In this document: positions 41,365-51,504 of the stretch, piece after piece
How the letters are laid out: every line of letters starts with the position of its first letter
Numbering within the stretch: the first letter of the stretch is position 1
Source: Hypholoma sublateritium FD-334 SS-4
Lineage: Eukaryota > Basidiomycota > Agaricomycetes > Agaricales > Strophariaceae
DNA length: 64,000 nucleotides
Assembly: GCA_000827495.1 (NCBI GenBank)
Contig: KN817634.1
Location: 22,883-86,882 of the forward strand
Direction: 5' to 3'
Notes under the pieces: model-generated
Seen by the model: the letters and a program-made list of their open reading frames with translations, nothing else
What the model was told of the DNA's origin: nothing
The model's database searches: none
Position numbers and translations under genes: made by a program

Positions 41365-41845
41365 AAACTTGTAGCTGTGGACTATGTAGTGTCAATCCTC
41401 ACTCATAAGAATGAATTAAATATTGATTATTGCTGATGCTGGTACCTTGAAGGGAGTGTATGAATTCCATGGAGTTTCCACTTGTGTGGGGTGACAGACA
41501 TAGCAGAAACACATACTAAGGACTCCAAAGATGAAGATGGGGGTCTTGTGCTTTTTCCTTCATTGCATGGTTACCTTGAGGTACACCACCCAACTTGTTC
41601 TCATCAGTACTTGTTCAATCAATTAACACTGTTTCATTGCAGAGTTAGAGACTAGAATCTTCTGCTGCATACCTCCTATGGAGCATGCCTATAATTGCCT
41701 CAAATAGAAAGAATTTCCATTTATATACATATACTATGTGAAAAAGGGAAGTTTTTCAGGACATATCCATTTGCTGAATTCGAAAACCACATCAATTGAT
41801 GGGAAGTCAAGTATTCAGCAAAGAGAAAGACCTCGAAAAGAGGAT
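41365..41845. other. Intergenic before U2 snRNA
   Basis: AT-rich, no gene seen. It covers the peroxygenase 3' flank and the sequence beyond the 3' end of the U2 gene. Confidence 0.5.
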
Positions 41846-42031
41846 CCCCCGACGACGCANGCCAGTAGTGCAGCAGCANGGTCATCGCGTCCAAGGGGTG
41901 CAAGCAGAGCCCGAGGAGCTGGGGCGGCAAAAATAANATAACCAGAAATGGAGGCGGTGCCTCCATAATAGTGGTTAAACTATTAAGAACAGATACTACA
42001 CTTGATCTAAGCCAAAAGGCCAGAGTGGTAA
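41846..42031 (-). ncRNA. U2 spliceosomal snRNA
   Basis: The minus strand reads GGCCTTTTGGCTTAGATCAA then GTGTAGTATCTGTTCTT, the near-invariant U2 5' region. This contains GTAGTA, which pairs with intron branch sites. It is followed by the stem-loop IIa-like TAATAGTTTAACCACTATTA, a IIb-like GGAGGCACCGCCTCC hairpin, the Sm site region TTATTTTTG, and a GC-rich 3' stem area. The length of about 185 nt suits U2. The 3' end is estimated from the last pairing stretch; the 5' end is estimated within two or three bases. Three n bases fall inside (near 41860, 41879 and 41937). U2 recognises the branch point in the spliceosome. Confidence 0.93.
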
Positions 42032-42055
42032 AGATTCAAAAATGTCCGGCTGAAC

Positions 42056-42063
42056 GTTATATA
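42056..42063 (-). promoter_or_regulatory. TATA box of the U2 snRNA gene
   Basis: CTATATAA on the minus strand lies about 25-32 bp upstream of the inferred U2 5' end, the spacing expected of an RNA polymerase II TATA box. Confidence 0.6.
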
Positions 42064-44115
42064 GTGCCGGCGGAGAACGCACGGGCCATACACGCACGTG
42101 ACTAGGCCGCGATGCGCGTGCGCGTCTGTGCGCGTTCGTTCTCCGACCCCCAATTTCTCCTCCGGCGCTCAAGCAAAGCTCTGCAAGTTTCAAGTTCGGC
42201 TTCGGATATGTCACAGCGGCACGCATGTACGAGTCCAATGTACCAGCGTAGCTCAATTGTCTACTGCGCACTCCTTGATCTCTAAATTCTGACACAGTCG
42301 GGCTTGGAATGGACGAGCCACAATTGCCAGTGCACTGCATAATTACAGACCATTTCCTTCTTTCGACTTCATCATTTGACTGAGCCGCATCTCAAGTGAC
42401 CGCAAAATAATGAGAGTTAGTTATCTCCCTTTCGTGGTACATGAGAATGCATCGTACTAATCTGATGAAGCCTTGAAGAGCCTTGAGCGCACGGTAAACG
42501 ACTGGATTCACGCGGCCGTACGGCACCTCCGATCCCCGACAGTGGACACAGATAATTTTCCTGAGAAAATATATGCTGTCAGAAATTCAGAATAGCCATG
42601 TGCGGACTGCTCTCGGTTAAAGATATATTTATCTTCAATGTAATTTTTTTCACGGTTCTAGCGCTGAATCTGGTGGAAGATAAGATATTTTAAAAAACAT
42701 ACCGTAGAACTACTCTGCTTGAGCCTTGAGGATACTCGCTGGATCGTTTTGCATGTACTTAATACTGAGAGTCGCTCAGTTTTGGGGAGTAGCCAATCAA
42801 TCTATATTTCACTGGAAACAAGATTGGCTGGGGCTGTGGGAGTGGTAACGGCTTTTAATTTGTCGATTTTTGGCGCAGGTGAGCCCTCCCAGCGGTAAGT
42901 CCTCCTCCTTCTGAGTTCTCCGGTTATCCCTTACTCAGAGCTCATCAGATGAATCCGTGAAGGCCATGCAACCTAACTTTAGCATTCCGTCATTTTTTTC
43001 TCGGAGATTTTACGAAGACTCATTACATAGGTCTCCGTCCGCGTGTCGCCCATCGCATGGCGGTGGTCATACATCCACCAACAGCGGACGCCTCTGCCCA
43101 CCCGGCAGGCTATTACGGTGTTCCGCGCCGGCTGCTTCTGCATCGTAATCGATGAGAGCCATTGAGAGGTGCCGATCCTCCAGCCGACTGACGATGTGAC
43201 GCCTGATGACATGTTGAGTTAACTGTTCTCTTTTCATCTGCCACATCGCTGGCGCGCCCTGCCTGCGGCGCCGGTCCAGTCGAATCCAGCCACTAGAAAG
43301 AGCCACGGGTACGGCATAAGTAAGACTGGCCAAGCTCAAGTCTCACCATCATCTTCCTGCTTTTCTTTTTCACCACTGGAACGCCGCTGGCACTCGGCAA
43401 CGCCGAAGCGACTACAACGCGAACCATTACGATATTTACCTGTGGGTCTTCCGAGAGGCGGACAGGTCACACAGCAAGCGAAAATAAATTCGACGCCCAC
43501 CACAGTAGCGTACGCAGCTTCCTTTCTGCGCTTCTGTTGTCGCCTCTCTGCTCCACACAGCGTCTCCAAGTCGAAAAGACAAATCAGCAACGCTGGTAGG
43601 CGCAATATCCGCCTGGGGAATACATAATTCAAGGAACATTCAAGGAACAGCTTGTGTGTGAGAATCTTGTTAAAGAAGCGTCACTCTTCCGAACTAGCTC
43701 TCGGCCTTCTTGCCCCTTTACGTTCCCCCTACCAACACCCCGAGACACTGAGCGAGTCGGTGAGTCTCAGCCTGAGTTAATTGCTTTGCCTTTCCGTTCG
43801 ACGAGGATCGTGCTTGCTTCAGGTGCGTATGGCTGTAGTCGGCTGCCAGGCCACAACCCACACAGCATCGCTGAAACATTGCGCAAGGTTTCAGCCAGCC
43901 TCCGTTCGATCCTATCGCCCCAGCACCACGCTTAAAAGAGCGTCGCAACCCTGCTGGAAAGTCACAAGCTTGTTACGAAGACAAAGTTACCTCGTCACCA
44001 TTCCGAGCCTTAACGCCAATCCGAGCTAGCCCCGATAGCAGGCTTTAGACGTCTTTTCCGCCGCGCCGATAGTAATAATAAACCCCAGTTGACGGACGAA
44101 AACCCCACTCCCGCT
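42064..44115. other. Intergenic, no gene supported
   Basis: About 2 kb without a convincing frame. Short frames on both strands (for example 43436-43639 minus and 43654-43935 plus) overlap one another and show no domain. It may hold distal U2 promoter elements and the F-box gene leader. Confidence 0.45.
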
Positions 44116-45441
44116 ATGGAGCCCCTCAATCTACTTTCGTTTCCTGAGGAGCTCTTGGAGAAAATTCTTGCACACTGTGTCGTCGCCCACACTCCTCACC
44201 CCCCACGCCCGTCATGGCATAACTCATCGGCCACCTCGCCACCCGTACGCGGACGTTTGGCGCTACTATTAGTGTCGAAGACGTTCCTGCGCATAGCCAC
44301 CCCCCTATTCTACCATACCCTGCACGTCGCTTCCCCTAGTCAGCTCCACTGCCTCCTCCGCGACGCCCTCCGACCGAACGCTGCATTAGCGGCTCACATC
44401 CGGCGCGTGGTGCTCGCCGGGATATGGGCGGAGGGCGGCGAGCTGCTGCAACTGTGCCACGCGCGCCTAGAGACGCTCGACATCATTCTGGACACGATGC
44501 CCGTCGCGCCCGGCGTACACGGAGACGTGCGTGATCTCGACGCGGAAGAGTTCTGCGCCGCGCTGGCGGACCTGACGGCGCTAACGCACCTCGTCGTGCG
44601 GAAACCGTGCAATGTGTACCTCACCCAGCCGCGCCCGCGATACGTGCTCGCCGCCCTCGCAGAAGCCATGCACGCCTGGAACGAGCTTGTACGTCCTCCC
44701 CTCTCCTCACTGGGCGTAACTATAGCTGACTCCATCGCGTCATAGGAGCATGCCGACCTTGCATTCCGCGTCGCGGACGACGCTGCCGGCCGCGGTGCGC
44801 CCGGTCCGATGGCGGCGCTGACACGCGCACTCGCGACGCGGCCGAAGTTGCACACTCTTGCGACGATGCTTCCGAACGTGTGGAACGAGGCGATGCTGCG
44901 CGTGAGCGCAAACCCCGCTCTCGAGCGCATCGTGCTCGCGGACGGCGTCGGCGCAGGCCCCGAGCAGGCACGCGGCGTGACGTGGGCCGGGGCGCGGGCG
45001 TTCTATGCTGCTCCCGTCGCGGCGGCTCTTTCCGCGCCTGTGTCTGCCTCGGAGGGCGTGCAAGCTGCCAGCATCCAGTGCACGGGCCTGTTCTTTGCGC
45101 AGGCGAAGAAGCACACGCGGCTGTGCGAGCTCATTCGCGCTGGAACGTACGTTGCGCTTTTTCTGTGTATTGTGGGAGCGTTTACTCACGCGCTTCGATT
45201 TACTTTTAGGTTCATTATGCGCACGCGTGCGAAGACCATGGCACCGCCGGGTGGAGCGCAGCGGGCGTACCCATATGCGCGCTCGCAGAGTGTCGTCCCT
45301 GTCGCTGAGTTGGCCTCAAAAGAACGAGCACCACTCGCAGCGGAGCGCCTCGAGGCATCGACGTCGTCGCGCCCCAGAAGCTCCACCTACGCGTCTCCCC
45401 CTCGCGGTACCACCGCGTGCGCCGCCTCTTCTTCGCGCTAA
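44116..45441 (+). CDS. F-box protein (three exons)
   Basis: Exons 44116-44688, 44746-45146 and 45210-45441 give 401 residues. The N-terminal LLSFPEELLEKILAHC and ALLLVSKTFLRIATPLFYHT are a typical F-box, which docks on Skp1 in SCF ubiquitin ligases. The rest is Leu/Ala-rich, as in leucine-rich repeat-like basidiomycete F-box proteins, and would bind the substrate. The modelled last exon is low complexity (Ser/Arg/Ala). Another frame overlapping it reads GIDVVAPQKLHLRVSPSRY and RRLFFALKQSASRIYTLL to a stop at 45491; this looks more protein-like, so a missed intron or a frameshift near 45290-45350 is likely. Confidence 0.7.
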
Positions 45442-45710
45442 AACAATCCGCGAGCCGAATATATACCCTCCTTTCTCGCCACCGGACATCATAATTATAA
45501 TCTCGACGGCCGATAATCAACGTGCCATATACCCCCTTGGTAGACTACTTCTCGGACAGCTTCGTGCATGCACCTATTCCACCGCAACCCCACGCTCCCT
45601 GCATATCACGGACAATTTTATTTTGACTCCCCGTTATCGTCTTGTTCTCGTCGCTTTGCCTAAGTTTGAAGAATCCGCTGCGCTGTGTAGGTTAGAAGTT
45701 TTGTGTACTA

Positions 45711-46080
45711 GATAATTACTGTAATTTGCGGTCTTGTGTAATTTTAATTCTTGCCCTCTTATTTGTACGAGTCGAGGTGCCTTCTGCAGTCTAGAAGGTG
45801 CCTACTTAAATTTGAGTTGGACGTGCGTAATAATACTTACTCGCCTGTGCGGGGTCTGAGGGCACTTGAAGGAAGGGGAAAATGCTCCGAGTCCAGAAGC
45901 TCATGAAGAATGGAGTGATTATCATGATCTCTTTCAGTGATCCATGTACATGATCGCGACGCATGGCTGATGATACATGTGTAAGTGCCTCGTGTCAATG
46001 TTGCAATCGTGTCGACTTCAATACGAATTTTACAAGTAAGGTTATACTAGTTATCAGGGCGGCATGGTATTTTTGTATCA
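45711..46080 (+). repeat. Duplicated kinase 3' flank, copy 1
   Basis: It matches 48074-48476 in order and orientation: a TAATTACTGTA block with GTCGAGGTGCC, then TGTGCGGGGTCTGAG, CTCCGAGTCCAGAAGC, AATGGAGTGATTATCATGAT and CAGGGCGGCATGGTATTT. Small indels separate the blocks. Copy 2 is the natural 3' flank of the kinase gene at 46517-48053, so this copy marks an old tandem duplication. Confidence 0.8.
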
Positions 46081-46516
46081 GAATGATGACAACGGATGCT
46101 TTCATTAAAAATCTAAGTTGGCCCATAACCAGAATCTGCAGGAGAACCATCAGAGAACATATGAGTCAGACTTTGCGTCCGTGTCTGGCGCCTAAATTGA
46201 TGACATCTTCGATGGGCGCTAAATTTCTGGCACCGTAGGTCCACAGGAACTTTTTGATAATTTCCGATCGGAATAAGCCCTGTTATTTATATGTTGCAGT
46301 TCCCCGCTTTCTTCGTCGACGAGCGCAGAAAGCTCAGCCGCATGGCTGTCTCGCCTGAGATTTTTCAAGACGGCCAGCCAAGCCAGCATGCGCTAACCTG
46401 AAAAAAAAACCAGTAGCTGACACGGGCCGAGTACTGTGATTATATAATCATTATGGAGCACCTGCGCACGGTGCACTGACGGTCACTTCTCTACTATAAA
46501 CCACCATGAAAGCCAA

Positions 46517-48053
46517 ATGAAAGGCCTCAGTGCTTTCAGTCGAGCGCTTCAAACTTTTCGCAGATCGCCCCAGGAAATTTTCAAATTCCCCGAGGAGCCT
46601 CTTTCACTCTCCGTCGGCGAGAAGGGCGGATTTTACGCAGCAACTTCAAGTTTAACGTCGACTCTTAACTCAAGATACACCTTGGTTGGCAAGCTGGGAT
46701 GGGGGATCCATTCCAGTGTTTGGCTCGCACGAGATATGAGGTGAACACGTTTCCTATCAAGATACCTATTTCACCCGTTCATTTTTCTTCTGAAAGCAGG
46801 CAACCTCACGCTCACCAGCGTTATGTCGCTGTCAAAGTACTTTCTACTCATGCGACCCAGGTCCAAGGCCAACTTGCAAATGAACTGGATATTCTCGAAC
46901 GTGTGACTAGTCGCGTGAAAGCTCATCCTGGTAGCAAATATGTCACCACACTGATCGTCATGGACCTCATCTTTGCCTCGTCTTCGAGGCTTTGGGTGCT
47001 TTCAATGGCTCTATCTACCATCCTGGTCGAAGTCTACCTGTAGCTCTTGTCAAAGATGTTGCTAGGCAACTCTTACTTGCCTTAGACTTTCTTCATCGCG
47101 AATGCCGGATAGTTCATACAGGTAAGATTATCTTTGCACATGTCGCTGTCATACCTTGTCTAACCACTACTTCTCCGAAGACCTCAAACCCGATAATATT
47201 CTAATCGCGCTTCTGAATGCAGAAGAAATTTTTAAGCGATACGCAGCTGAAGCATCGCAATCGGTGGCATCGGCACCCCCGCGAATCTTCCCCCCTTATT
47301 ATATTATCTCGTCCTATCATTCCGTTCAGTCTTGATGATCTACAGAATCTAAATCATACAAAATCCAACTATGAAATCCAGTTAACAGATTTCGGGACTG
47401 GTAAGCAGACTCCGAAACTTCTCGCCAAGATAGATCTCACCTCGAACGCTATTTTAGCAACGATGGTGGACGGTCCTCATGCGGACATCATTCAGCCTTA
47501 TGCATTGCGCGCCCCGGAGGTTATCCTGGGTAACGGTTGGAATACCAGTGCGGATATATGGAATTTAGGCTGTTTAGTAAGTAAATCATTTTTCGCCTGA
47601 AAAATTCACGCAGTATTACATACGACTGACGACAACAATTTCTAGTTATTTGAGTTTCTCACTGGGAGGTGGCTCTTTAGCCCACGGAGCGGACCCACAT
47701 GGAGCGCTGAGAGCTATCATCTTGCTCATATGCCTGTCATTTCAGGGGAAGAATTCAATCTTACATACGTCCGGAAGGGGAGGTACTTTGAAAAATATTT
47801 TACGCCTGAGGGTAAGTTGGTTGGTCAGTAATTGCCGAGGAGAAACATTAAAGAAGAAAAGCTGTATCTAGGTCGTCTTTCTATCCAGGTTCAGAATATT
47901 CGGAATCTGGAGGAGGCTCTGGATTCCTATCACGTTCTGGATGATGTTGACAAACCACTTTGCGTCGATTTTTTGCGGTCAATGTTGAGGTTGAAGCCTT
48001 CAGACCGAGCAACTGCCGCAGAATTGCTCGAACATGCCTGGATTAAATCTTAA
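46517..48053 (+). pseudogene. SRPK-like serine/threonine kinase gene with frameshifts
   Basis: Exons 46517-46740, 46800-47121, 47181-47576, 47646-47811 and 47872-48053. Kinase motifs in order: the glycine loop LGWGIHSSVW, the lysine YVAVKVL, hinge CLVFEALG, catalytic loop RIVHTDLKPDNIL, TDFGTG, LRAPEVILG, DIWNLGCL and a final PSDRATAAELLEHAWI. HTDLKP and the spacing are those of SR-protein kinases, which phosphorylate splicing factors. Two frame breaks need explaining. Near 46950, after YVTTL, the frame changes and several expected residues are missing. Near 47285-47295, a run of six C precedes the frame change. The first looks like a real deletion; the second could be a homopolymer error. 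Splice sites are otherwise sound. Confidence 0.75.
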
Positions 48054-48073
48054 TTTACAAGGTCTGTCATCTA

Positions 48074-48476
48074 TTAATTACCGTACTTCGGGCTCTTGTA
48101 TAATTATGATTATCGCTCCACATATCAGTCGAGGTACCGTACCCATCTGCGACCCAGCTGTATGGCTTACAGCTCTGACTAAGGCGTGCGTGCTTGTTCG
48201 CTTGTTTGTGGCACGAGCGCATTAATTCGGATGCTTGTGCGGGGTCTGAGGTAACTTGAAGGGGGAGTACAAATACTCCGAGTCCAGAAGCACGTTGAAT
48301 GGCAAATGAATGGAGTGATCAAGGAGTGATTATCATGATCTTTCTCAGCGACGTATCCGCATGATCACGATGGATAGGCGACGTTACGTATGTAGGTGCC
48401 TCATGTCAACTACAATATTAATTCCTATTATTATAGTTCACGAATTGTAATCAGGGCGGCATGGTATTTCTGTATC
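48074..48476 (+). repeat. Duplicated kinase 3' flank, copy 2
   Basis: This is the partner of 45711-46080 (see there). It starts about 20 bp after the kinase stop and contains GGGGTCTGAG, CTCCGAGTCCAGAAGC, GAGTGATTATCATGATCT and TCAGGGCGGCATGGTATTTC. Confidence 0.8.
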
Positions 48477-48972
48477 CGAAGGAAAACATCCAAAAAACAT
48501 CGATAATCTCATGTGTTAGGATTTGAGAAAGACTTCCACAAAAACCTTTGCAAAACCTGCCTACATTAGTATATCGGTTGGACGCCGAATCATATATTTC
48601 ATGAGCGCTAAAAAATCATGGTAAGTGCAAGGTGAATGACCGTTGGGCAGATTTAGTGACATCTTCCAATTTGCAAGTCAATCCGGTTACTCAACCTGAG
48701 TTGCATCTGACTTTGTCTTGAGTTTGTTAGACCTTGCACCACTGATATCATACCATGTGATATAGTGAACAGTGGAGTTACCCAGCACTCAACGCAGCTT
48801 TCACGCATATAAAGTCAACGTAACAACTGGTGTTCGACTTGAAGTTGCATTGCTACACTGTACTGTGGTATACATATAACTGTGCCTCGCAATCTTCCCC
48901 GGTCTGTCGAGTCTGTCGAGATGCCACACGAAAATACCTACATCCGCACTCACGACTTTTCTTAGACAGGTG
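48477..48972. other. Intergenic between the two kinase genes
   Basis: No gene is seen. A further weak similarity to the flank of the first repeat copy (TGACATCTTC and GGGCGCTAAA/GAGCGCTAAA) extends into this stretch. Confidence 0.4.
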
Positions 48973-49777
48973 ATGAACACGCTGCACATCAAGTTCCCCG
49001 ATGCCTGGCCTGGGTGGAAAATCCGAGAATGCAAGCTCACTTCTGTGCTCGACAGCGGGTCCGATACGCACTCTTCAGTATCCGACGACTCTTCGGCGTT
49101 AGTCGAGACGGCCGTCGTGACTGTTGACCCAAAAGCACTTTCCGATTACTACTCCGATTCACCAGTGTTCCGAGGACACTTGCAGCAGCCCCGGCGTCCA
49201 TGGGAGCGGGCCAGCGTAGCCCTCAAGTTCGCCATGCGTGGCGACCTCATCGGCCATCTCATCGAGGAGACCGAGTTATACTTGGGGCCACTGGAGCCGC
49301 TGCAAGGATCGACCGTCCCGCGGTGCCACGGGCTGTACATCGGCACAGCGGACGACGAGGAAATTGCATGTCTCGTTTTGGAGTACTGCGGCGACCCGCT
49401 GCAGAAACCGTTCAGACAGCTACCCATGGACCTGAGGTGCGCATTTACGGCCTCCGCGCAAAGATAGCATGATCAAGGCCCTACTATGACAAAGGGTGTG
49501 TATCCTCGCGCACCTGGGGGAGATCCACCGGCATGGACTCCTCCACGGCGACTTTGCCGAGCGGAATGTCCTGCAGAGTAACGGGGACGTGCGAATAATC
49601 GACTTCGACCAGGCGGTTGGGGAGCATCGCTGTCAGTGCAAGATGGATTTTCGCCCGGGACAGACCTCTCCAGAACAAGCTGCGTTCGGATGCGAGCATC
49701 TTTGGAGAATCAGTCGCCATGTCATGAGAATCTGGGGTGAGTTAAAAATTGATTCAACTTTGTGGTATTGCATGTAA
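48973..49777 (+). CDS. Protein kinase-like protein (two exons)
   Basis: Exons 48973-49436 and 49495-49736 or 49777, with a 58-nt intron, give about 250 residues. ASVALKFAM is the lysine strand, and LYIGTADDEEIACLVLEYCG the hinge region. LLHGDFAERNV is the catalytic loop (HGD in place of HRD), and VRIIDFDQAV the metal-binding DFD. HGD with DFD is usual in the mushroom kinase-like family related to RIO/APH-type folds, often called FunK-like or protein kinase-like. No glycine-rich loop or APE motif is seen and the protein is short, so it may be a pseudokinase. The 3' end is uncertain because a GTGAGT donor at 49737 is read through in this model. Substrate unknown. Confidence 0.55.
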
Positions 49778-50406
49778 CACTTACTCATGTTCCCGCCATG
49801 ACGCCAAGGTAATACCTAGCTAAAACGATACTCTTTAAAGGGCGGATACATTTCCTTTGAATGTTGCGAGCCAAGAGTTGAGTCGTCAAAAGTTTGTGAC
49901 AATTGAATAATAGGAAAATACCCAAAATTACACAAAAATGTTGGTCATCCGGCGGGATGGCGGCGGGCGAGGCTGGCTTTAGCAATGAGCTGTCAGTGGC
50001 TGCCAGTAATGTAATGAAAATCCGCCCTATCTGAATCTGAAAATGATTGATAGACCCAAGGTATTCACTCTGTGTCTAGTTTGATTGAAAGTTGAAAGGC
50101 AATTGAAAGGATTTGGCAAAGATTTGTCCGTCGAATGCAGTTTGAAAGTGTTGAGAAGCGAAAACAGCCGCCTAGGGCCGGAGCGTGTTGCGTCACATGA
50201 CATGAATGAGGGTGGCCACCAATTCATGAATCAACCTACACATCGGGGGCGCCCGGATATAAATGTCTCCAGTATGTGAATATTTTTGACAATTGAATAT
50301 TTTAAATATGGTAGAAAATAAAAATGAATTTATTGCTTAAAATACTGTCAAAGGTAGCACACAATGTTATATGTAAAGTACCACCGTGTAGATTAGATCA
50401 ACTTTT
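49778..50406. other. Intergenic up to the assembly gap
   Basis: AT-rich; no gene seen. Confidence 0.5.
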
Positions 50407-51390
50407 NNNNNNNNNNNNNNNNNNNNNNNNNNNNNNNNNNNNNNNNNNNNNNNNNNNNNNNNNNNNNNNNNNNNNNNNNNNNNNNNNNNNNNNNNNNNNN
50501 NNNNNNNNNNNNNNNNNNNNNNNNNNNNNNNNNNNNNNNNNNNNNNNNNNNNNNNNNNNNNNNNNNNNNNNNNNNNNNNNNNNNNNNNNNNNNNNNNNNN
50601 NNNNNNNNNNNNNNNNNNNNNNNNNNNNNNNNNNNNNNNNNNNNNNNNNNNNNNNNNNNNNNNNNNNNNNNNNNNNNNNNNNNNNNNNNNNNNNNNNNNN
50701 NNNNNNNNNNNNNNNNNNNNNNNNNNNNNNNNNNNNNNNNNNNNNNNNNNNNNNNNNNNNNNNNNNNNNNNNNNNNNNNNNNNNNNNNNNNNNNNNNNNN
50801 NNNNNNNNNNNNNNNNNNNNNNNNNNNNNNNNNNNNNNNNNNNNNNNNNNNNNNNNNNNNNNNNNNNNNNNNNNNNNNNNNNNNNNNNNNNNNNNNNNNN
50901 NNNNNNNNNNNNNNNNNNNNNNNNNNNNNNNNNNNNNNNNNNNNNNNNNNNNNNNNNNNNNNNNNNNNNNNNNNNNNNNNNNNNNNNNNNNNNNNNNNNN
51001 NNNNNNNNNNNNNNNNNNNNNNNNNNNNNNNNNNNNNNNNNNNNNNNNNNNNNNNNNNNNNNNNNNNNNNNNNNNNNNNNNNNNNNNNNNNNNNNNNNNN
51101 NNNNNNNNNNNNNNNNNNNNNNNNNNNNNNNNNNNNNNNNNNNNNNNNNNNNNNNNNNNNNNNNNNNNNNNNNNNNNNNNNNNNNNNNNNNNNNNNNNNN
51201 NNNNNNNNNNNNNNNNNNNNNNNNNNNNNNNNNNNNNNNNNNNNNNNNNNNNNNNNNNNNNNNNNNNNNNNNNNNNNNNNNNNNNNNNNNNNNNNNNNNN
51301 NNNNNNNNNNNNNNNNNNNNNNNNNNNNNNNNNNNNNNNNNNNNNNNNNNNNNNNNNNNNNNNNNNNNNNNNNNNNNNNNNNNNNNNNNN
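50407..51390. other. Assembly gap (run of n)
   Basis: About 984 unknown bases; the exact first n is uncertain by one or two bases. Long frames reported across it are meaningless. Confidence 0.95.
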
Positions 51391-51504
51391 TCTGTGGAGG
51401 CACTCATGGGGGAGGACGACTTCCTCCGCATCCTGTTTCTCAATCCCCTACACATCAGCATCGCGCTGTCGTTCCACTCGCCGATCTTCTTCTCTGGGTT
51501 ATGA
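51391..51504 (+). CDS. C-terminal fragment of a gene cut by the gap
   Basis: From the gap edge one frame reads EALMGEDDFLRILFLNPLH then SIALSFHSPIFFSGL and a TGA (37 codons). The mixed hydrophobic composition looks like real coding sequence, but the gene is hidden in the gap. Family not recognised. Confidence 0.35.
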   Translation, partial: SVEALMGEDDFLRILFLNPLHISIALSFHSPIFFSGL

